From Nemertoderma westbladi (Eukaryota; Xenacoelomorpha; Nemertodermatida; Nemertodermatidae): DNA of 46,670 bases. Shown piece by piece: positions 46,301-46,670 of this stretch (positions are counted from its first letter, which is position 1; each line of letters starts with the position of its first letter). Both the position numbers and the translations under genes were made by a program. Where the stretch lies: the NCBI GenBank assembly GCA_032718475.1, contig JAUCBJ010007375.1, forward strand, positions 1 to 46,670, read 5' to 3'. The notes below the pieces were generated by a model. That model ran no database searches, was not told the DNA's origin, and worked only from the letters and a program-made list of their open reading frames with translations.

Positions 46301-46545
46301 AGCGTACGGTCGGTTGGGGTCGGGGTCCTCGTAAGTTTCTTCCAATGACTGAAGAATGTTAAGAAACTCCCGATATTTCTCTAAAAAACAACAAAGTTGT
46401 CATAAATTAAGAAAATTATTTTCTACTTTATGTTTATCAATAAATTACAATTATTAATCCATATCAATCATACCTTCATCACGTTGTGATCCTGACGTAT
46501 CGATTGAGCAGTTTGGGCCTTCCCATCCTGGACAACACTCAGTTC
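35..46545 (-). CDS. Multi-exon gene for a VWF/mucin/SCO-spondin-like D1-D2-D'-D3 protein (partial, 21 exons)
   Basis: Host gene reconstructed by hand from 21 exons on the minus strand. Every junction has GT/AG ends and the phases match throughout. The roughly 1,036 codons give an EMI/EGF-like tail, VWD1-C8-TIL-E, VWD2-C8-TIL-E, TIL'-E', then the start of VWD3. This is the order of the N-terminal D assemblies of von Willebrand factor, gel-forming mucins, hemocytin and SCO-spondin. An EMI-type segment ahead of D1 recalls SCO-spondin. The family is secreted and builds disulfide-linked multimers or matrix. The signal peptide would lie beyond 46670, and the rest of D3 and the C-terminus beyond position 1. 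Odd points: both complete VWD domains have LGLC or NGLC where CGLC is usual, and three introns are inflated to between 3 and 16 kb by repeats. Zonadhesin or FCGBP-like proteins are alternatives; the TIL'-E' step favours the VWF/mucin/SCO-spondin order. Confidence 0.85.
173..332 (-). CDS. Exon 20: VWD3, central strands
   Basis: Encodes FGETKISYLRGQEVQVNNAP, then GNGIEIYIAGVFTIAKLESR and VTIAWDR. The V-x-W-D element matches VWD exons 5 and 11. Acceptor TATTTTAG, donor GTGAGT, phase 0 to phase 1. Confidence 0.78.
561..703 (-). CDS. Exon 19: VWD3, N-terminal part
   Basis: Continues FDG with KYYTFQGGCSYHLVKSMDNS, then FSIEAENIACGVNEITCTKR, the standard first Cys and Cys-pair positions of VWD. The acceptor CATTTTAG was chosen by phase. 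Donor GTGAGA, ending in phase 0. Confidence 0.87.
876..1065 (-). CDS. Exon 18: TIL' end, E', start of VWD3
   Basis: Encodes DHCIQEENCPCFHSGEKYET, then CNNCICNGRHWDCEDDNDC (an E'/VWC-like segment), then HSTCTALGDQHYITFDG, which opens VWD3. Acceptor ATATATAG, donor GTGAGT, ending in phase 1 within the FDG codon. Confidence 0.88.
1066..1595 (-). other. Intron 17-18, unique AT-rich sequence
   Basis: 530 bp with canonical splice ends. I see no further coding pattern, repeat or RNA gene in it. Confidence 0.6.
1596..1785 (-). CDS. Exon 17: E2 end and TIL'
   Basis: Opens TCLKGQWACDDKGCDEDVEC (end of E2), then a second TIL with CPYNMIYDVGFNGCVATC and MLGGCTCPDGMVLE. A TIL-E unit directly after D2 and without its own VWD corresponds to D' of von Willebrand factor and the gel-forming mucins. 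Acceptor CCTTTAG, donor GTAATG, phase 0 at the end. Confidence 0.88.
1890..2075 (-). repeat. Possible degraded tRNA-derived SINE in intron 16-17
   Basis: On the minus strand, GGTTCTAATCC (near 2031-2041) matches a pol III B box. It is followed by a region similar in layout to the SINE at 28783 (ACTTTAGAC near 1975-1985). No convincing A box remains, so this is tentative. Confidence 0.3.
2152..2261 (-). CDS. Exon 16: TIL2 end and E2 start
   Basis: Encodes GICVDKTDCHCTYNGEIYFN and EQTLDKSCSTC. It completes TIL2 (C-V-x-x-x-x-C-x-C) and starts the E2 segment. Acceptor CTATGCAG, donor GTAAGT, starting in phase 0 and ending in phase 2, as exons 15 and 17 require. Confidence 0.87.
2460..2631 (+). 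repeat. Dispersed repeat family A, copy 1, left half
   Basis: The run from TGTGCCACCACCATG through GGCCAGTGACCTTTAAGAGG to GTCATGGG is clearly homologous to the reverse complement of 45895-46115. The match stops at the retrotransposon and resumes at 18290 in the order seen in uninterrupted copies. This shows that the LTR element inserted into the repeat. Confidence 0.75.
2627..2631. repeat. 5-bp target-site duplication GGTTC, left copy
   Basis: GGTTC directly precedes the 5' LTR and recurs at 18290-18294 directly after the 3' LTR. Five bases is the usual target duplication of BEL/Pao and many other LTR elements. Confidence 0.85.
3365..3370 (+). promoter_or_regulatory. Candidate LTR TATA box
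   Basis: TATATA in CCTTATATATGATC, conserved in the 3' LTR at 17832-17837. It lies about 75 bp upstream of an AATAAA, a normal U3-R layout. No start-site data. Confidence 0.45.
3442..3447 (+). promoter_or_regulatory. Candidate LTR polyadenylation signal AATAAA
   Basis: AATAAA within GATAATAAAGCATC; the same signal is at 17909-17914 in the 3' LTR, where it would end the element's transcript. Confidence 0.45.
3819..5739 (+). other. 1.9-kb 5' leader of the LTR element
   Basis: No coding pattern. No clear tRNA primer-binding site directly after the LTR. Holds two direct duplications: about 48 bp at 3813-3860 and 3883-3931 (core CTTTATTGCAC), and about 110 bp at 5404-5513 and 5528-5640 (core TTTACGATAGGCTTATTATA and variant). 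The rest is AT-rich with many ACCGGTA motifs. Confidence 0.6.
5740..6168 (+). pseudogene. gag N-terminal segment of the LTR element
   Basis: ATG at 5740 follows the leader. Reads MADTKQTLSDSLLERTVC and a basic, Ser/Pro-rich stretch, and stops at TGA 6166-6168. The next segment is in the same frame, separated by two stops (6166 and 6202). The stop lies just after AAGTAAGTGA, which resembles a splice donor, so an intron or a nonsense mutation are both possible. No known domain recognised. Confidence 0.5.
6205..7563 (+). pseudogene. gag coiled-coil segment of the LTR element
   Basis: Open from 6205 to the TAG at 7561-7563. Begins with a globular region (FPGPGLPFNLLKVAWEDLYR) and then a long Ala/Glu/Lys/Arg helix at 6900-7180 built from AEAERKA heptads. 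The heptads are encoded by about ten 21-bp repeats, so the coiled coil has grown by minisatellite expansion. The C-terminal part is Pro/Ser-rich and basic. No in-frame ATG lies near the start of the homologous region, which suggests it continues from the upstream segment. Likely the N-terminal portion of a large Gag polyprotein. Confidence 0.6.
7564..8339 (+). pseudogene. gag central segment with DUF1759-like part, frameshifted
   Basis: Coding-like sequence changes frame around 7790: one frame reads MDLLLGQLEENRLRSSQQ and ends in TAA, and another continues LELQEVQQSIALERDKLV. The later part, KFNGDEMKWLSFNEYYKD and GEKLRFLIECLEGPPKLMAL, fits the DUF1759 pattern of BEL/Pao Gag. The reading frame is cut at 8339 by the Kolobok-like element and resumes on its other side at 11174 in the correct frame. 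Confidence 0.7.
8340..8363. repeat. Left terminal inverted repeat of the Kolobok-like element
   Basis: A run of 15 G followed by TATAATAAT. Mirrors 11151-11169. Confidence 0.8.
8364..9192. other. Non-coding part of the Kolobok-like element
   Basis: Very AT-rich with no convincing gene. Contains an internal inverted repeat: AATGCTAAGGCTT near 8531 and GAGCCTTAGCATT near 8826, about 290 bp apart, which could be a small nested element or a stem. Confidence 0.5.
9193..10732 (-). pseudogene. Transposase of the Mutator-like (PF20700-type) family, frameshifted
   Basis: ATG at 10732. A 430-codon frame (to 9440) carries the features of the animal Mutator-like transposase domain: CISFDGTWMKRGHQSLYGAA, a C-x-x-C plus H-x-C set after VIDFNVCSKYC, the NYSGSSSGMEP motif, MVSDGDSSVMKNI, and KECLNHVAKRLY followed by LGGKGGLTDSRCHQLQSYY. 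The conserved C-terminal block (ESLHSRLWTRLSKETFVGLS) is in another frame at 9193-9561, so a frameshift near 9440-9560 breaks the gene. It would cut and paste the element at TTAA. Family assignment is from remembered motifs. Confidence 0.75.
11151..11169. repeat. Right terminal inverted repeat of the Kolobok-like element
   Basis: ATTATTATA followed by 10 C, then TTAA. The homopolymer is shorter than at the left end; either slippage or sequencing could account for that. Confidence 0.8.
11174..13581 (+). pseudogene. gag-protease of the LTR element joined to a Pao linker, RT/IN deleted
   Basis: One open frame (first ATG 11233, 782 codons; frame open from 11174). Order: Gag C-terminal part, zinc knuckles (CVLCDGPHRWSGC at about residue 203, then CYNCLRRGHQRRTC and CAKCGAKHH), aspartic protease with LLDSGSTGTFID at about residue 377, then an abrupt acidic joint. 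After it, at about residue 573, comes WRHCPETINPADIASRGATP, which in BEL/Pao lies between RNase H and integrase, followed by YSSWNRLCKAVVYLKRCF. Reverse transcriptase, RNase H and the integrase catalytic domain are missing, but the frame is kept across the deletion. Stops at TAA 13579-13581. Confidence 0.85.
13582..15312 (+). other. 1.7-kb non-coding spacer of the LTR element
   Basis: No coding pattern. Contains an imperfect direct duplication with 252-bp offset: 14107-14275 and 14359-14525, sharing CTAGTCGATTAAGATATC and GTTCTGGAATAA blocks. The region 15060-15240 is less AT-rich than its surroundings. Confidence 0.5.
15313..15903 (+). pseudogene. Unknown gene of the LTR element, part A
   Basis: ATG at 15313, 196 codons to TAA 15901-15903. 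Hydrophilic, rich in Asp, Glu, Arg and Tyr (ELIEDDLGIRERYTIPLQAF; EREDVEQPDKRSDFNKYLEF). No signal peptide or membrane segment, so it does not look like an envelope protein. No family recognised. The next open frame starts one codon later in the same frame (TAA, CAG, ATG). A and B are probably one gene interrupted by a stop, or read through it. Confidence 0.6.
15907..16572 (+). pseudogene. Unknown gene of the LTR element, part B
   Basis: 221 codons, same frame as part A. Starts MEEYCKTGERSPGFPLQDVC, with a Cys/Tyr cluster VCLWYYCDGCPRPNQQ and a later C that might form a small metal site. The middle is Pro-rich (VPEYLVRPPHSLVRPQ) and the end is helical with Gln/Lys/Arg. No known domain recognised. 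Ends at TAA 16570-16572. The frame of part C is already open before this stop. Confidence 0.6.
16573..17030 (+). pseudogene. Unknown gene of the LTR element, part C
   Basis: The frame shifted by -1 relative to part B is open from about 16503 to TAA 17028-17030 and shows coding character from about 16575. No ATG near its start, so it most likely continues part B after a frameshift. I see no good slippery heptamer, so mutation is more likely than programmed shifting. The product is highly basic at the C-terminus (KEKRTLASLKKLRKCRSRKK), suggesting nucleic-acid binding or nuclear localisation. Ends 78 bp before the 3' LTR. Confidence 0.55.
17101..17108 (+). promoter_or_regulatory. Candidate polypurine tract
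   Basis: GGGAGCGG abuts the 3' LTR, where the plus-strand primer of an LTR element should lie. It is short and has one pyrimidine. Confidence 0.4.
17109..18289 (+). repeat. 3' long terminal repeat (1,181 bp)
   Basis: Starts TGTAAAAGC and ends GCGCGAACA, then GGTTC. About 98% identical to the 5' copy over aligned bases. Differences include the loss of one GCGGACATAACAAG-type repeat near 17225 and an expansion of TGAATTCAG near 17850. Confidence 0.92.
18290..18500 (+). repeat. Dispersed repeat family A, copy 1, right half
   Basis: Starts with the second GGTTC and runs on as CTCCAAAATGCTTATG, GTGCACAGGCTGGCC, CGGCGAAAGCAATGTCCTG and GGTTGGAGATGTG. The same order is seen in 43859-44060 without interruption. 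Confidence 0.75.
18540..18682 (-). CDS. Exon 15: TIL2, first part
   Basis: Encodes ICDVASQIFQECVSPCGQTC and CATHCVAGCDCTEDR, the first two thirds of a TIL domain. Acceptor TTGTTACAG, donor GTGAGA, ending in phase 0. The next exon in phase lies 16.3 kb away, beyond the LTR retrotransposon. Confidence 0.85.
18891..18997 (-). CDS. Exon 14: second half of C8-2
   Basis: Encodes NSQSFCTAIASYTHECNQQG, then IEINWRDLPSFSKHC, the normal end of a C8 domain (C-x-A-I-x-x-Y-x-x-x-C...W-R). Acceptor AATTTTAG, donor GTAAGT, ending in phase 1. Confidence 0.88.
18998..19678 (-). other. Intron 13-14 with a SINE fragment
   Basis: 681 bp. Apart from the tRNA-like piece at 19440-19520 I see no feature. Confidence 0.6.
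19440..19520 (-). repeat. tRNA-derived SINE fragment
   Basis: On the minus strand, AGCTGAATGGTTAGAGTG (A-box-like, near 19495-19512) is followed about 40 nt later by TTTCGATTCTACC (B-box-like, near 19451-19463). The spacing is right for a tRNA head; it does not fold convincingly as an intact tRNA. Confidence 0.5.
19679..19812 (-). CDS. Exon 13: first half of C8-2
   Basis: Encodes KKEAAKEYCAVLNRDPIFSN, then CREVVDVSPYLKNCQDDFC, a clear C8 domain (C-x9-10-F-x-x-C...Y-x-x-x-C-x-x-D-x-C). The acceptor TTTTTTTTAAG was chosen for phase. Donor GTAAGC, ending in phase 2. Confidence 0.88.
19813..21146 (-). other. Introns around exon 12, AT-rich
   Basis: Two introns (19813-20440 and 20612-21146) on either side of exon 12. 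Both are strongly AT-rich with simple TA/TAT runs near 20320-20400 and 20735-20880. No gene or element recognised. Confidence 0.6.
20441..20611 (-). CDS. Exon 12: end of VWD2
   Basis: Starts VNGLCGTFDRNVRNDFTTSN, the closing GLCG turn of VWD2, and continues with DTFATSWLTGASCDH into the linker before C8-2. The first Cys of CGLC is again absent (NGLC). Exactly 57 codons, phase 0 at both ends. Acceptor CATGTAG, donor GTATAG. Confidence 0.88.
21147..21301 (-). CDS. Exon 11: VWD2, later strands
   Basis: Reads DGNEKQLPYSGNPVSVRAP, then LNVRAPGINILYDRISRIYF. The pattern V-x-x-x-x-x-I-x-x-x-Y-D-x-x-x-x-x-x-F matches VWD1 exon 5. Acceptor ATTACAG, donor GTAAGG, ending in phase 0. Confidence 0.85.
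21302..22573 (-). other. Intron 10-11, no feature seen
   Basis: 1.27 kb. Contains only a short TA-rich palindrome around 21805-21830 and simple sequence around 22140-22200. Confidence 0.55.
22574..22709 (-). CDS. Exon 10: VWD2, central part
   Basis: Encodes HVDGIFKVRLQSYDCEGD, RTNCRKAVVLEYGATTVILR and GESVIV. The pair of Cys and the following beta strands match the VWD position seen in exon 3. Acceptor CTTGTAG, donor GTTAGT, ending in phase 1. Confidence 0.85.
22710..23838 (-). other. Intron 9-10, AT-rich
   Basis: 1.13 kb. A T-run at about 23050-23064 and a short duplication CTGTAACTTTACTAC near 23540-23575. No element recognised. Confidence 0.55.
23839..23977 (-). CDS. Exon 9: E1 end and start of VWD2
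   Basis: The first part, TCMGAKWDCSHQKCDSTC, closes the E1 segment. VWD2 opens with CRVLGHGHFGTFDGMFYNFF followed by GTCEYVLAT. Acceptor TTTTTCAG, donor GTAAGT, ending in phase 0. Confidence 0.9.
24345..24740. repeat. Inverted cluster of short CTTCGCCCGC / GCGGGCGAAG repeats
   Basis: At 24360-24505 a unit of 17-18 bp (core AACCTTCGCCC, with a 35-bp doublet including GGCAATCTTCGCCCGCGAG) repeats about eight times. At 24600-24735 the same core occurs in reverse complement (GGGCGAAGATTGC and similar) about seven times. The two halves face each other around a roughly 95-bp centre and could form a long imperfect hairpin. Markedly GC-rich against AT-rich surroundings. Confidence 0.65.
25010..25740. 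repeat. Minisatellite with 54-60-bp units (about 12 copies)
   Basis: Unit contains CCATATACAGTGCC, then GACCCAG-A-AACA and GCGCCCCCAGA, then TCACAGTCAG. Copies start near 25019, 25073, 25127, 25187, 25254 and so on. Some have internal duplications. Short open frames across it are by-products of the repeat. It lies in intron 8-9. Confidence 0.8.
25741..26182. other. Intron 8-9 remainder, no feature seen
   Basis: Normal base composition, no repeat or coding pattern I can name. Includes CCCCCCAGAACTTTACTCC, weakly like the preceding minisatellite. Confidence 0.4.
26183..26432 (-). CDS. Exon 8: TIL1 and start of E1
   Basis: Encodes a trypsin-inhibitor-like cysteine-rich domain: KECDEREVYTDYG, CRKTCAYAGG, IPGCFCDEGFYLN, then CVEQADCPC, followed by an E-type segment FRDKEFTKGEKISQGCNTC. 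Acceptor AATTCAG, donor GTGAGT, ending in phase 2. The intron just upstream happens to be open in this exon's frame up to about 26988. Confidence 0.9.
26530..27250. mobile_element. Foldback element with long inverted arms and internal 108-bp tandem repeats
   Basis: Begins GGTGGTGATTTTGGGCCACTT and ends with the near-reverse complement AAGTGGCTCGAAATCACCACC. Similarity of the arms continues inward for roughly 200 bp as alternating GCTTTCTCCTTTT and AGAAATATGAAAAGCAAAAA blocks. The left arm holds three copies of a 108-bp unit (starts 26646, 26754, 26862), each made of two related halves. Target duplication not resolved (GTA on both sides is possible). No transposase, so non-autonomous. Confidence 0.65.
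27299..27938. repeat. 18-bp minisatellite, about 35 copies
   Basis: Unit ACTAATAGTGTCCCATAC, almost perfect. Four copies (near 27607, 27800, 27812 and 27917) are shortened by 6 bp to ACAGTGTCCCAT, and one (27519) is mutated to a GCGCCCCACCC form. Both strands are open because 18 is a multiple of three; no gene is implied. Lies in intron 7-8. Confidence 0.95.
28055..28350 (+). mobile_element. 5'-truncated retroposed 3' end with poly(A)
   Basis: A GC-rich segment open for 65 codons (28055-28249) reads SLGTVLGGVRRRLQFAFLRS and PWRALGFGDGFAGLRGADLP, then TAA, a short AT-rich tail, AATAAA at 28307-28312, and 24 A at 28327-28350. This is the layout of a truncated retrotransposon or retrocopied mRNA. 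The protein was not recognised. It stands out in base composition from its surroundings. Confidence 0.6.
28444..28614. repeat. 23-bp minisatellite, about 7.5 copies
   Basis: Unit contains GTTCCAGAATAAATTGATTT. Only one copy deviates (GAACAAATTG near 28546). Confidence 0.93.
28783..29050 (+). repeat. tRNA-derived SINE, plus strand
   Basis: Head resembles a Ser/Leu-type tRNA: TTTCCGAGTGGATACGG (A box, 28795 onward) and a perfect B box GGTTCGAATCC at 28848-28858. The body includes GCAAGACACTTTAGACATTA (28890-28915), also found at 43099, which defines a family. The 3' end is not clear. Confidence 0.7.
29055..29150 (-). repeat. Second tRNA-derived SINE head, minus strand
   Basis: Minus strand carries AGTTGGTAGAGCGTTGGACT (A-box region, 29107-29126) and GAGTTCAACTCC (B box, 29074-29085). 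The spacing and TGGTAGAGCG are those of a Lys/Arg-type tRNA. An aligned acceptor stem is not obvious, so it is a SINE head or tRNA pseudogene rather than a tRNA gene. Confidence 0.6.
29174..29213. repeat. (AAC)n microsatellite
   Basis: About 13 AAC units with one ACC interruption. Confidence 0.95.
29485..29644 (-). CDS. Exon 7: second half of C8-1
   Basis: Encodes VNPNSFIYDCMYDFCDSQNA, then KCFVFERYAMQC and the closing WRTTNMC of the C8 domain. It is in phase with exon 6 across 13.8 kb. The acceptor, CCTTTCAG|GTC, is the edge of the giant minisatellite: the last repeat unit supplies the branch-point-like CTAAC and the pyrimidine tract. The donor GTAAGT is strong. Confidence 0.9.
29645..43010. 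repeat. Giant 33-bp intronic minisatellite, about 405 units, made of 3' splice-site-like units
   Basis: 13,366 bp of head-to-tail 33-bp units with essentially no length change. On the gene's (minus) strand each unit contains CTAAC, then CCCATCCATCCATA, then CCTTCAG, that is, a branch-point-like site and an acceptor about 21 nt apart. The array ends exactly at the acceptor of exon 7, which is itself the last unit with one extra T. Main variants differ in the GAAGGT/GAAGTT/GATGTT block, CCTGAT/CATGAT, and GAG followed by TTAAAT. The array fills intron 6-7. Two plus-strand frames are open over kilobases only because the unit is 11 codons. Edge units at 42799-42985 form diverged 66-bp dimers. Confidence 0.97.
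43010..43433 (-). other. Unique part of intron 6-7 with a SINE tail
   Basis: The 5' portion of the intron that precedes the array in transcript sense, starting with the GTAAGT donor at 43433. Contains the SINE tail at 43096-43230; the rest is featureless AT-rich sequence. Confidence 0.6.
43096..43230 (+). repeat. SINE tail fragment
   Basis: GCAAGACACTGTAAACATTA matches 28890-28915. Further on is AGCGCTATATAAGT followed by an (ATT)-rich end (43190-43225), the kind of tail shared with LINE partners in many animal SINEs. The tRNA head is missing. Confidence 0.6.
43434..43681 (-). CDS. Exon 6: end of VWD1 and first half of C8-1
   Basis: Begins with the GLCGSYTNSIEDDFL turn that closes VWD1, then the NSWKIL linker, then a C8 domain start with SCLNVEDAEIRMAAYNTC and FTDCNQV. 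The Cys spacing fits C8. Acceptor ATAAAG, donor GTAAGT, ending in phase 0. The intron that follows is 13.8 kb long and consists mainly of the 33-bp array. Confidence 0.9.
43775..44085 (+). repeat. Dispersed repeat family A, copy 2
   Basis: Contains in order GTCATGGGCTGTCCACC, TTATTTACGCCATGAGG, TTGTGCACAGGCTGG, GGCGAAAGCAATGTCTTGC and GGTTAGAGATGTGCG. It spans the site at which copy 1 is interrupted by the LTR element, so it acts as an empty-site homologue. No coding capacity recognised. Confidence 0.75.
44535..44625 (+). repeat. Dispersed repeat family A, copy 3 (short)
   Basis: TCACGGCGAAAGCAATGTCC followed by TGCAAAGCGGATGCG; matches copies 1 and 2 over this block. Confidence 0.7.
44832..44962 (-). 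CDS. Exon 5: VWD1, C-terminal strands
   Basis: Encodes YTVKVEVLGDWIYLESNLGV and then RVKWDASGNNIYVTALP, the V-x-W-D-G-x-x-x-x-x-V pattern of VWD domains. Acceptor CCAATTAG, donor GTAAGA. Starts in phase 2 and ends in phase 1. Joined to exon 6 it gives KTLGLCGSY, where most family members have CGLCG. Confidence 0.88.
45027..45095 (-). CDS. Exon 4: VWD1, short exon
   Basis: A 69-bp exon reading RFKIREIARIVTKKRIVFEHDL. The acceptor (ATGTAAG, just above 45095) has a weak pyrimidine tract and was chosen because it is the one that continues exon 3 in phase and avoids an upstream in-frame stop. The donor GTAAGT is strong. The following intron is only 64 bp. Confidence 0.65.
45096..45582 (-). other. 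Intron 3-4, AT-rich
   Basis: 487 bp with an (AAT)n run at about 45451-45472. No other feature. Confidence 0.6.
45583..45731 (-). CDS. Exon 3: VWD1, central part
   Basis: Encodes the middle of VWD1, including VVDTTQCTSPTNCQKALEM and a beta-rich stretch with VTANGLDVTVNGEVMDTN, typical of the VWD core where short hydrophobic strands alternate with Asn/Gly turns. Acceptor TTTGTAG, donor GTATGA. Starts in phase 0 and ends in phase 2. Confidence 0.8.
45732..46189 (-). other. Intron 2-3 with a family A copy
   Basis: 458 bp; the right two thirds are repeat family A in reverse orientation. A short (AT)n lies at 46147-46158. Confidence 0.6.
45895..46115 (-). repeat. Dispersed repeat family A, copy 4 (reverse)
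   Basis: Reverse complement runs TGTGCCACCACCATG, GGCCAGTGTCCTTTAAGATG, AAAGTCATAGGCTGTCCACC, CTTATTCACTCCATGAGG. It overlaps both halves of copy 1 and part of copy 2, linking them as one family. Confidence 0.75.
46190..46380 (-). CDS. Exon 2: linker and start of VWD1
   Basis: After a charged linker (EKYREFLNILQSLEETYEDP) the exon enters the first VWD domain with CRAHYRTFDGNHYNFPGSC, the usual TFDG-x-x-Y-x-F-x-G-x-C opening strand. The acceptor follows a T-run (TTTTTTAG) and the donor is GTAAGG. It starts in phase 1 and ends in phase 0. Confidence 0.85.
46475..46545 (-). CDS. Exon 1 of those seen: EMI/EGF-like tail
   Basis: Encodes TECCPGWEGPNCSIDTSG, the CCPGW-x-G-x-x-C signature found at the end of EMI domains and in EGF-like segments. 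The acceptor is TTTAG at 46546-46550 and the donor is GTATGA below 46475. It begins by completing a codon with two bases and ends in phase 1, which joins cleanly to the next exon. More 5' exons must lie beyond 46670. Confidence 0.65.
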
Positions 46546-46670
46546 CTAAAGAATCTTCCCTAGATAATATAGTAATAATTGTTAAAAACTATAATGTAAT
46601 ATAGTAGAACTTTACAGTGTAACAGATAAGCGCAGTATATAATATGTCAATATGTCGAAAATGTTAAGTA

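Overview
The window is animal nuclear DNA, AT-rich and dense in transposons. The gene content, the tRNA-derived SINEs and one SINE tail ending in a GCGCTATATAAGT-like sequence suggest a marine invertebrate, possibly a deuterostome such as an echinoderm. The species cannot be fixed from the sequence alone.

One host gene runs through the whole window on the minus strand. I assembled 21 exons by hand (46545 down to 35) from splice sites, phase continuity and cysteine patterns. They encode about 1,036 codons, and the gene is open at both ends. The domain order is an EMI/EGF-like tail (CCPGW), then VWD1-C8-1-TIL1-E1, VWD2-C8-2-TIL2-E2, TIL'-E', and the first part of VWD3. This is the D1-D2-D'-D3 assembly of von Willebrand factor, gel-forming mucins, hemocytin and SCO-spondin. 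It predicts a large secreted, disulfide-linked protein. Both complete VWD domains lack the first Cys of the usual CGLC motif.

Most of the window is intron, and three introns hold most of it. (1) The intron within TIL2 (2262-18539) contains a 15.66-kb BEL/Pao-type LTR retrotransposon (2632-18289; 5-bp target duplication GGTTC; LTRs of about 1.18 kb, roughly 98% identical). It lacks reverse transcriptase, RNase H and the integrase core, yet keeps a long gag-protease reading frame and carries a broken, unrecognised gene near its 3' end. A TTAA-flanked Kolobok-like DNA transposon (8340-11169) is nested in its gag region. (2) The intron before TIL1 (26433-29484) holds a foldback element, an 18-bp minisatellite, a retroposed 3' end with poly(A), a 23-bp minisatellite and two tRNA-type SINE pieces. 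(3) The intron that splits C8-1 (29645-43433) is almost entirely one 13.4-kb array of about 405 copies of a 33-bp unit, reaching right up to the splice acceptor of the next exon.

The most striking observation is in that array. Read in the gene's sense, each unit carries a branch-point-like CTAAC followed about 21 nt later by CCTTCAG, which is the same arrangement as the functional acceptor at the array's edge. The array therefore looks like an amplified 3' splice site, repeated about 400 times. About two dozen units also read CAG|GTAATA, which resembles a recursive-splicing ratchet site. Because 33 is a multiple of three, the array is also an open frame of 4,450 codons on the opposite strand, which I treat as a by-product.
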